In this document: positions 1-10,900 of the stretch, piece by piece
Position numbering within the stretch: the first letter of the stretch is position 1
How the letters are laid out: every line of letters begins with the position of its first letter
Assembly: GCF_000003605.2 (NCBI RefSeq)
Contig: NW_003155242.1
Location: 430,246 to 445,794, forward strand
Length of the DNA stretch: 15,549 nucleotides
Reading direction: 5' to 3'
DNA from: Saccoglossus kowalevskii
Taxonomy: Eukaryota; Hemichordata; Enteropneusta; Harrimaniidae
Position numbers and translations under genes: made by a program
The notes under the pieces: generated by a model
What the model was told of the DNA's origin: nothing
Seen by the model: the letters and a program-made list of their open reading frames with translations, nothing else
Database searches by the model: none

Positions 1-410
1 CCATGAACTCATTAATTTACCCATTAAAATACCACACTCCATCAAGACAATTATAGATCTGCTTCATATTTGCAACTAAACATACAAGCTTCATTTTATG
101 CTTTTTTCATAATGGATAAAAGCAATTTTGTTACAGCTAACATGCTTTTGTCCCATCAATTTCCTGAAATTTTGCAAAATTCAACCCTAAAAGCAGTTTT
201 GCTTGTTCCTTTCTGGAGTTGTTCACTATTATACAATAAGTATAAATGAAGACAACGTAGTCAGACAGATTGGAGAATATTTATACATGTAAAACATTTA
301 TATTAGAAGAGACTGCACTGACTCACGAGTTTTTCATTTTAATTTTTCATATTTTATTTTATATTACACTTTATTGGTGTACACTGACACAAAGATGCAA
401 TAAAACAGTA

Positions 411-454
<44 letters not shown>

Positions 455-504
455 GACTTTATCATCTGCCATCCCCCAAGTCATAAACATAAAAAGGTTT
501 TTAC
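1..504 (-). other. Intron, 5' part (continues beyond the window)
   Basis: AT-rich sequence downstream of the donor at 504. Apart from the ATT microsatellite I see no exon. The next coding exon, leading toward the WW domains, must lie before position 1. The 173-codon plus-strand frame across 270-791 is the complement of the exon and microsatellite and is not a gene. Confidence 0.8.
413..454. repeat. (ATT)14 microsatellite
   Basis: An uninterrupted 42-base run of ATT (AAT on the minus strand). It lies in the intron 3' of the large exon, starting about 50 bases past the donor at 504. If the intron were retained it would be read as 14 Asn residues. Length polymorphism is expected for a perfect triplet run. 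Confidence 0.97.
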
Positions 505-1929
505 CTGTTCTCTTTCGTATGACTCTTCTTCTTTCCCATATCCGAGGACTGGAAGGATCCGCTGAGTTACTGTTGGATGATGAAGTTGATGAACTACTAA
601 CATTCGTGGGTGGAACTGCTGCAGTACCAATACTACTAGAAACAACACTTGCTGTTGCACCACTGGAAGCAACACTTGCAGCAGCACCACCACTAGAAGC
701 AATACTTACTGCAACACCACCACTAGCAGCAACGTTTGTAGTCACAGCATTGTTAGCGTCTGATTCTACAGCAGTATTAGAAGCAGACTGACTTGTTCTA
801 GAGTTCGTAGAATCAACATCAACAGCAGGCTGCATATGCAGCTGCATCAATGTCTTTGAGTTGCTGCTTTTCCTCTGAGGCGATACACTTTGAGAGAGTG
901 AGTGTAATCTATCTGGGCTATGATGAGTTGCACGTGGGCTAGATTCCCTTGATCGCCTTCTTGTGACCTGAGACGAAACTTGGAGTTCATTACCACCTGA
1001 CAAATCCCCAAATGGTTCTGTGTTAGATCTTGCAGCCACATTACCTGCTGCGCTACTACTCTGTTCAACTTCATCTGTTTGTCTGTTTCTCAATTCGTCA
1101 CCTATTTCTGTTTGCTGATTTGATGCAGATGCATTGTTAGATTGGGTGACATTTCTTTCAACTAGGCTACCATCTCGACAAACTGGCGGATTCTGACCAT
1201 ATATATTACTACCACTACCTAAGACAGATAAATTGTTATTGATGACGTCTCCTGAGAGGCTGTTATTGCAACTTATTGTTGAGGTTGGCATAGCAGACGA
1301 TTGTGTTGAGGCTGTTTCTACAGCTGCAGGTCTGGAGAACACAAAGACATCTCCCTGAACAGCTGGTGGTGTTACTAAAATACTTGGTGATCCAGGTAAT
1401 GTTCCATCATCTGATGTTTGTAATACTGTCTGCAGTGGGGGCTGCGCACCGTTATTATTCCCAAGTACATTTAAATCCCCATTCAGTCTCCTCGCAGCAG
1501 TATTTAATGAATTAGAACAGGCTATGCTTTGTACATCAGCAATGCTATGAGGCATGTTTCTCATCAGTTCATTGGTAGCTTGGGCAAGTTCTTCGTCACT
1601 CAGACTACTTTGATTGCTCATAGGTTGTGTAGGTGTTGGAGGTGCTACATTAGATGCTCCGTTAGCCACTCTGGCAGGTTCCACTGTCGTTCTAGGTGGA
1701 CCAGAGCAAGTTCTCCTGACTGCAGCATGGCTGCTTATAACTGATGACAATCTGGAATTGTTTATTTGATTGTTTATTGCAGGTTGTGCCGCTATAACAA
1801 CTGGTTCATTCTCCAAAGGTCCATTTGGTAGAGGATCATAATTACCAGGGTCTGATGGTTCTGAGTAAGATCTTCTTAGCAACTGTCTTCCTGACGCACT
1901 CAAAGAAGAAGGAGAGGTAGAGGAAATAC
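505..1929 (-). CDS. HECW: HECW large exon: disordered central linker
   Basis: A 1425-base exon, open throughout in the frame set by the upstream exons, with acceptor TCATCTCGCAG and a donor GTAAAA at 504-499. It encodes about 475 residues rich in Ser, Asn, Ala, Thr and Gln with no globular domain; this corresponds to the long linker between C2 and the WW domains. Visible pieces are three 14-3-3-like sites (RSYSEP, RTCSGP, RSNTEP), an acidic patch [13 protein letters not shown], an Arg/Ser-Pro segment [19 protein letters not shown], an Ala-Ser-Gly repeat, and a basic end [14 protein letters not shown]. Linkers of this family diverge quickly, so identity here rests on position and phase. The open frame continues about 130 bases past the donor into an ATT microsatellite, which I treat as intron; an alternative 3' exon extension cannot be excluded. 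Confidence 0.9.
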
Positions 1930-4900
1930 CTGCGAGATGATAATATTAGGTAAAAACAACCCATTAAAGTAATTGCAGTACATAGTCCCTGTGAGTTATC
2001 CCTGTGACACATTGCTCTGCAACAGAATTAATTAAAAACAAAATGGCCACCAGTCGGCCATTTAGAATCAGATCGTCAAACCAATACATCTGTATATCTA
2101 TGACATGATGTATGATGAATATACAAGTTTGAACATAATTAGACAAAGCATGTCAGAGATATGGCACGAGAACCGCATTCATTAAAACAAAATGGCCAGC
2201 AGTCAGCCATTTTACCTCTATCTTCTAAAGGAGTAAGTTTTTAATGTTTATTCAGTGAGTAATTGACCACTGTAAGAAACAGACAAGATCGTGTGCAAAT
2301 TAATTATTAATTATGGTAAAAATGAACAAAATATTAAAGAATGGTGGATGGTAGATCTGAAGAAGTTAAAATAAACACTTGATCGTTTGAAATTTTATAA
2401 TCACATTTGGGTACTTACTTTCATCATCTTGGTGTCTGTCAACTTCAACTTTAAATACAAGTTGTCCACTAATATTGTCAACTGGACTTCTTTTCATTAG
2501 GTTATAAGTCAACACGTGGTCTCTGAAAATGAAAAGTAAAACAGATTTAGATGTATAGACTGGCACAGTAGGTGAGAAGAATGGAATCAGTTTACATACA
2601 AATTTTACCACAGCAAGGAATAAAACACATGTGGTAAATCAAATTTGAGTAATATTTGCTTTGACGTCCAAATCAGTTAATAATGTAATCTGTAGTGTAG
2701 TAGCACGAATTCTGTGCTTTTTTTAATCATTTAAAGCACTACTTTTCTGGCAATATCAGGGTGGTATTTCTATTACGTATGTTGCGATTAAATGTTGCAT
2801 TGGAGGCCAGTCAAAACAAGCAAAAAGGTCAAAGCAGTGCCTGCTGGTAAATGTGTGATTTCAAGAAATGGTCTTGGTTTCTAATTTCCATCAGTATTAT
2901 TTCCAACTTGTTTTCATCCATTGAAGAAGTCAACCACGGCCAATGATACCAATACACAGGGTCCCTGCCACAAGAGAAACAGGATGTGCGTACTTTTTTC
3001 AAATCACCTGATAATAACATAATACATGTGCCAAACGTTTGATGTTTGTTGTTTTGAATTCACATAATGAATTATAAATTTTGATTTTTAATAGGCATGT
3101 TGATATAAACATCACGTACTGTAAGAGATTCAAGGCACAGAATGGCTGTCCAAACATTGGAGAAAATAAGCATTAGTATTCCACTCATAGTAAAGCTGCA
3201 ACATATTTTTATTGAACGGAGAGATGATAGTGAATAAATTTACAAATCATAACTTATGGTAAACACTTTCCTGCATTTTATTCTGATGGTTTTCTGATTC
3301 TATCATTTGGGTTTTAGTTTTTTAAACAAAATGAAAGAAATAATTTTGTTTCCATAGCAATATGGATTCAAAAATGGCATCCATTTTGTGAAAAACTAGA
3401 TGACTTTAGAAAATTTATAGTCATTCTGCCCCATTTGCTTTGATATTGAAGGATATTAGGATAGACATGTGACAAAATTCTTTTTCTCACTATGATACAT
3501 TCAAAATTTTTAAATGTTTAATTTGATTATAAACTTAATGTTTAATATCTTTTATACTTTTTGACTGAAAATAATATTTATCATACATGTATTACACTTA
3601 CACTTACAAGTGTTATTTTCAATTTAACGTATCTCAACTATTCTGATAGTTTTTGAAGTAGTCAGTTAAAACATATCCTGTCACCAAAAAACAATACTGT
3701 GTTCATTAAATTTTCTTTTTTGAATTTTTAGAGTTCAAAAGCATAGATAAAACACCATTTTAATGATACAACCTTGAAACAGCTTTCCCAGTGCGAGAAT
3801 TTGATAATAAGGATTTAATACTATTTCTTTGTTTTCTTTAATTGTTCAACCAAAAGAGTGCTATAAGAATCAGAAAAGAAAGCTACAATGGACCACTTTC
3901 TGGTTTTAATTATTTGATTAGGTCAATCCAAGTTACTGACGCAATCAAATGCCTACTAATCAAAAGTTTGAAATCTACCATTTCTCACAAATAAGAACTG
4001 TTGAGTAAATAAAATACAAACAATCAGCATCATTAAATGGCATTGACCTTCATACTTGTAAAACTATTGTCATTAGGTAGGAGCAGTTAGGGTGATTCAT
4101 TAATATTTGATTTGAATTTACTAACTTGTGAGATTAATATAAATGTTCTTCCTACATCTATAATTCAGCAGATTACACAGTGACATCCATCCTTTACTAA
4201 AACAATATTTATATAATTACGTATACTGTATTTGTTATGGTACTTGACAAAGAAATGTGCCCAGTAGAATGAAACTGCATATGTAATTTAAAAATTTAAT
4301 TAGAGTACACATTCGGAAAATAGCAAAGTCAGAAAATAAAATTATCAGCACAGACTATTACTAGTTTTAGCTTTCACTCTTTTGTTAAATCTGATTCTAA
4401 AATTATTGATAAGATTATTCATAATTGATAATAATCATGTCTTACATAATAATTACTAATAATCATGATATATTATTATATCAATAACTAATAGATAACA
4501 TATAAACACAAACAGGAAATATTTCTTGCAACTTAATTTTATGAGAAAACGCATTCAAAGGAATAAATTATATTAATAATTAACTGAACCATTTCAATTT
4601 CGCAAATAACAAATGTATTGCTGTGACAAGACTGCCAGATTTCCAAATAAAATAATTCAAATTACGTGAGCAGCCCACTGAGGTTCAGTAGGAATATGGT
4701 TAGAAAAGACACATGAATTCAAATCTTGGTAATTCCAGAGAGAGTAGCTCCCTAGATGATCCACAGAGCAGTGAAATATATCATAATATATCATCATTCT
4801 GAGCAGAAAATGCAAACCCAGGATGAAAATGGAGATGGAAACTATACTTCATGTAAACTGTGGGAACACACCCACTTATTGGAAAGTCAATGTACGTAGC

Positions 4901-7900
4901 AAGTTAGTCAATAAACCGACAAGAATACATAAACAAAACCACTACGTGAAAGAATAACGAGGGAGGGAATCTAATGTACTCACCCAAGATGAACTCGTTC
5001 GAGCAGTCGCTGAACTGGAATGGTCAACTTGCCTAAAAATCTACTAATGATAGGTCGGCTTTTCACGAACTTGTCCTTGACATCCATTTCCAGGACATCA
5101 GTGGGCAGTGCCTGGAATTGGAATTCCTGAAAAATACGGACAGAAGGTGATGGATAATTAGATCCAGGACAGGAAGGAGGTGCATTTTGAAAGGAAGAAT
5201 AACCGAGCGTGCAACCGCGAGCTGATATATCCTGTCTTGTATATATTTTAGGGAGAGTGAAACGAGAACAGAATGTTAAACAGCCTGACTGCTACAGGTA
5301 TTATCCATCCAGTGTCTCATTAATACAGAATGAGTTATAGGTATCTATACAAATGATGCTGCTATAAAGCAATGAAGCGCGTGATTGCCATGGGACATAT
5401 TCACATGTTAATGTGAATAATGCTTGAATTTAACTCATAATCCACATATGACCTTTGTATATTTCACATTCGATCATCAACAGGCATGTGGTCATTATGG
5501 GACATGTGACTGTGAAATACATTCATGCAAGATATAATCATAGCTTATACATTCCTATAATGAAAAAAAACAACCTATTTTGTATTCAAAGCCAATATTG
5601 ACTGAAAGATTTCATCTTTTATACGTAGTTGAGAGCACAGCAGGCAAACACATTTACATCTTCCACTTTACATGCTTTATTTTCATCTCTATAGCTGTGA
5701 TTGTACAACACCTTAAGCTACACTGAGATGACCTTATAGTTAACAACTGTATATCTCCATGGGTGATTTGAAAGACTAGATGACACTACGTTTCAGTCAC
5801 TGCTGCTGTCACTATCCATCCATCAATTCACTTTTCAGTAACTGACATATGTTATATTATTGGTCTTTATCATTAAGTTGTTAAACAATCAAGGATAATT
5901 TACCACTGTTAGTAATCCTTACAGGCATTGATTTCTTGTTTCGTTCATACATGTACGCGCAGAACGTATTATCACACCTTTCCATGTGTAGGAAATGTTG
6001 GCTCTAAGCTTTTTTAGAATCCTGCAGCTAGATTTAATGTATCACCAATGGACACGGTATATTTGATTGAGTAGGACTGCTATCACAATGAAGGACTTTT
6101 ATGGATAGTAGATCTAACTGAGAGCACTAATTTTAAGTGTCAATAAAATTGAGCATCAAGTTGGCTGATTTATCTTGATAAACTTAACACTTTTTTCACA
6201 AAGCCACACTCTTTGAATACATAGAGGCAAAATTTCAATCAGCACTGATATTTTTGATGAGAAAGTCCCCTAATGATTAGGTTTGAATCAATTAATGACA
6301 GTTAATAATCCTCCATAATGAATGAGCATAATGAAGACTAAAATAACAAGGTCAACAATGTTGCACTTCACCATTAACCTCAATATGGCCAATACCATGG
6401 AGTATGAAAGAACCATCATCTGCTGCAACATGGCCAATACCATGGAGTATGAAAGAACCATCATCTGCTGCAATATGGCCAATACCATGGAGTATGAAAG
6501 AACCATCATCTGCTGTAATATGGCCAATACCATGGAGTGTGAGAGAACCATCATCTGCTGCAACATGGCCAATACCATGGAGTGTGAGAGAACCATCATC
6601 TGCTGCAACATGGCCAATACCATGAAGTATGATAGAACCCATCATCTGCTGCAACATGGCCAATACCATGAAGTATGATAGAACCCATCATCTGCTGCAA
6701 CATGGCCAATACCATGAAGTATGATAGAACCCATCATCTGCTGCAACATGACCAATACCATGGAGTATGAGAGAACCCATCATTTACTGCAACATGGCCA
6801 ACACCATGGAGCATGATAGAACAATCATTTACTGCAACACGGCCAATACCATGGAGCATGAGAGAACCATCATCTGCTGCAACATGGCCAACACCATGGA
6901 GTATGAGAGAACCATCTACTGCTGCAACATGGCCAATACCATGGAGCATAAAAGAACCCATCATCTTCTGCAACATGGCCAATACCATGGAGTATGGAGA
7001 ACCCATCATTTACTGCAACACGGCAAATACCATGGAGTGTGAGAGAACCCATCATTTACTGCAACATGGCCAATACCATGGAGCATGAGAGAACCATCAT
7101 TTGCTGCAACATGGCCAATACCATGAAGTATGAGAGAACCCATCATTTACTGCAACATGGCCAATACCATGGAGTGTGAGAGAACCATCATTTACTGCAA
7201 CATGGCCAATACCATGGAGTATGATAGAACAATCATTTACTGCAACATGGCCAATACCATGGAGCATGAGAGAACCATCATCTGCTGCAACATGGCCAAT
7301 ACCATGGAGTAAGAGAGAACCATTATTTACTACAACATGACCAATAGCATGGAGTATGAGAAAACCATCATCTGCTGCAACATGGCCAATACCATGGAGT
7401 ATGATAGAACTATCATTTACTGCAACATGGCCAATACCATAGAGTATGAGAGAACCATCATTTACTGCAACATGGCCAATACCATGAAGTATAGATAACC
7501 CATCATTTACTACAACATGGCCAATACCATAGAGTATGATAGAACAATCATTTACTGCAACATGGCCAATACCATGGAGTAGGAGAAAACCATCATCTGC
7601 TGCAACATGGCCAATACCATGGAGTAGGAGAAAACCATCATCTGCTGCAACATGGCCAATACCATGAAGTATAGAGAACCCACCATTTACTACAACATGA
7701 CCAATACCATGGAGGAGAGAACCTTCATTTACTGCAACATGGCCAATACCATGGAGTAGGAGAGAACCATTATTTACTACAACATGGCCAATACCATTGA
7801 GTATGATAGAACGATCATTTACTGCAACATGGCCAATACCACGAAGTATAGAGAACCCACCATTTACTGCAACATGGCCAATACCATGAAGTATAGAGAA

Positions 7901-10900
7901 CTCACCATTTACTGCAACATGGCCAATACCATGGAGTATGAGAGAACAATCATTTACTGCAACATGGCCAATACCATGGAGCATGAGAGAACCATCATCT
8001 GCTGCAACATGGCCAATACCATGGAGTATGAGAGAACCATTATTTACTACAACATGACCAATAGCATGGAGTATGAGAAAACCATCATCTGCTGCAACAT
8101 GGCCAATACCATGGAGTGTGAAAGAATCATCATCTACTGCAACATGGCCAATACCATGGAGTATGAGAGAACCCATCATTTACTGCAACATGGCCAATAC
8201 CATGGAGTATGATAGAACCATCATCTGCTGCAACATGGCCAATACCATGGAGTATGAGAGAACCCATCATTTACTGCAACATGGCCAATACCATGGAGTA
8301 TGAGAACCCATCATCTGCTGCAACATGGCCAATACCATGGAGTATGATAGAACCATCATCTGCTGCAACATGGCCAATACCATGGAGCATAAGAGAACCC
8401 ATCATTTACTCCAAAATGTCAACATCAATGAGTATGATAAAACAATTCAATCATTTAATGCTACATGACTCATACTATCGATGATGGCAAAATATTTCAT
8501 TTCTGCATCTAGTTAGAGAAACTGAGAATCTTAAAGTGTGTCCCGAAAATAGAAAAGAGTCACTCAGTGAAAACTAACCAATTTACCAATTTAAAACACT
8601 GAACAAAGTTTTGACAAAAAAGACATGAAAATTTACATATGACTACAGAATTAGATCATGGTTTTAGTAAAATTCCACATACGTTTCACAATGACCCTAT
8701 TTCATACATAATTACCAGCACCAGCATGAAGTTGCACACAGGTAAAGCGTTCAGTGCCATATGTGTACATGTATGAGTGTGTATAAATGTACCCAAGATA
8801 TTACCAAGGAAAAAAGTAGATTTCCAATTGGGCTAGCCATTTTAAAAAAGAAGTCAAAATAACCATTTCTACCAAAAAAAGACAAAAAATATTTACTTAA
8901 AATTAGAGAAAGTAAGGTATTGTCACAAAATGAACAAATCTGACTAAGACCCACTCAAGGTGTCATATAAAATATTGAAGCAATTGGGTTAGCCATTTAC
9001 AAGAAGAAGTCGAAAATAGGACTTTTTATCAAAAAATATTCATCAAATTCAAAGATATTATCATGAAATGAACAATCTGTGAAATGTACCCAATGTATAT
9101 ATACACCAAGTACCAAAGCAAGTGGACTTGTTGTTTTCAAGAAGAAGTCAAAAATGTAAAGTTGACACGGACGAGCGACAGACAATCAGTAACATGAACA
9201 GCTCCACTCTGATGACAGCAGATGGAATTAAAAATGTACTCATCACAAGGCATATTAGCTCTTTGATCAAATGTAAATAAATGTGTTTACCTCTCCATGC
9301 CATACAGGATTGGTAGTATTCTCAGCAATAGATGTCCTACAGTCTTGACCATGGTGGGCAAGGGTTGGAAAGCTAGCTCTCTTGCCTGGCTGTACAGATA
9401 ACTTAACGTATGGATCAGGATTGAAAAACATGCCTTTCTTGAGGGTTCGTGCATGCATTTCTGCAATTCAAACAAATAACATAACAGAACTAGTACAACC
9501 TTGCCCACTGAGAATCTGGATTAATTAACATACAAACTTCAGGATGGATACAAACTAACAATGTACTCGCCACTTAGTACCAATCTATTAATCCTTTGAG
9601 CAATATCATTTTTTCAACAGTATGTTTTATGCATCTTTTCTATATTTTGTTTTGATAATTTTGGACCAAACTAAAGTTACAGATATTGATCAACATTTAA
9701 GTTTTATTTTTAGGAGATAAAAGTTGACTTTAGCACTTATATAAAATTCAGTGTCTGTAATTAACAGACATCTGTTTTACGTTAAAGATTGTACAATGTA
9801 TATATTTTACTGATATCAATAAACCATTTTCCATGCACAGAGAGGCTCCTGTTTTGCCTGAAATCGAATGTAAACAAAGATCATAGCAGCGTTGAAGCAT
9901 TGCATGGAATTCAACATTCGCAAAAGTAGTTTTTGGATATTTCTTTCCTTAATAACGTGCTATACACATGATAGATGATAGTCAGTTTTAATGAAGGGTA
10001 CAAAATGTATCTAAACGCTGTATTGACATTCAACTATAAAAAAAGAAATTCCAGTTTAAAATTAAATCAATCTGTTTTAGTGGCAGATGCAGGGAAACAC
10101 CTATTAGAACTCACTCCCTAAGCCAATTGTAAAAAAAATATTAATCCCTACATCAAAATCAACAAAAAACATACTTTTGCAATCACTCCACCATTTTGCT
10201 TTCTTTTCAGCTATTCTTTTACTACCCTTTTGTAATCAAGTTCAACCCATATGTAATGTTCTTATAGTAAAGTTACACATCATTACTGTTCTTACCTGAT
10301 ATTGTGAGAGTAACAAGTCGAGAACTTTCATCGTCAACCACGACATGGTTTACCAAGGAAGTCCCTAGATTCTTGATTGTGATGGTAGGTGTAACAGCAC
10401 GTAGTGATCCACTAGCACCATGATAGTATTTGAAACACACCTTAGTTATTGCTATGGAATAAAACGCACATTTTACTCAAAACAAATTCAATTAATTTAA
10501 GTTAATGAGGAATATCATACTGTAAATCACTTGCAAATTTCCATGAATTTTTGTAGCAGTGAAAATTCATTGGGGTCATTATAAAAGACGGTCATGATGA
10601 GTTTTGCGAAATTGTGTATGCATAAAACACCATCAATTCACACACCATTTATGGAGTATTTTCAGAGCTTGATGGTCTGTGTAGTTCAATTTACTTTCAA
10701 TGATTCATAATGAGTTGCATGCAAAATATTTTTTTCTTGGACAATTAAAAGGTCATGTTAATGTTAAATTATTGACCTGATTGTGTAACAAAACTTGTAC
10801 ATGTAGGTGGTATACAAATTGCAATACGTTATAATCAAATATGCATGTCTTTCTACATTTTACTAGTGAATAGTGAATTCTTTTTTTAAGTAAATAAACA

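Noticed and set aside
270-791. 173-codon plus-strand open frame with a Leu run
   Set aside because: The Leu run is the ATT microsatellite and the rest is the complement of the HECW exon.
7097-8179. 360-codon minus-strand open frame of 15-residue repeats ([12 protein letters not shown] type)
   Set aside because: It is a by-product of the 45-bp minisatellite: other frames on both strands are also open, the frame breaks at 46-bp units, and it lies wholly in an intron.
6385-8414. CRISPR array
   Set aside because: The units are contiguous with no unique spacers, and the host is a eukaryote.
6385-8414. NF-Y enhancer array based on CCAAT in each unit
   Set aside because: One pentamer per unit follows from the repetition itself; flanking bases fit the NF-Y consensus only partly and nothing else indicates an enhancer.
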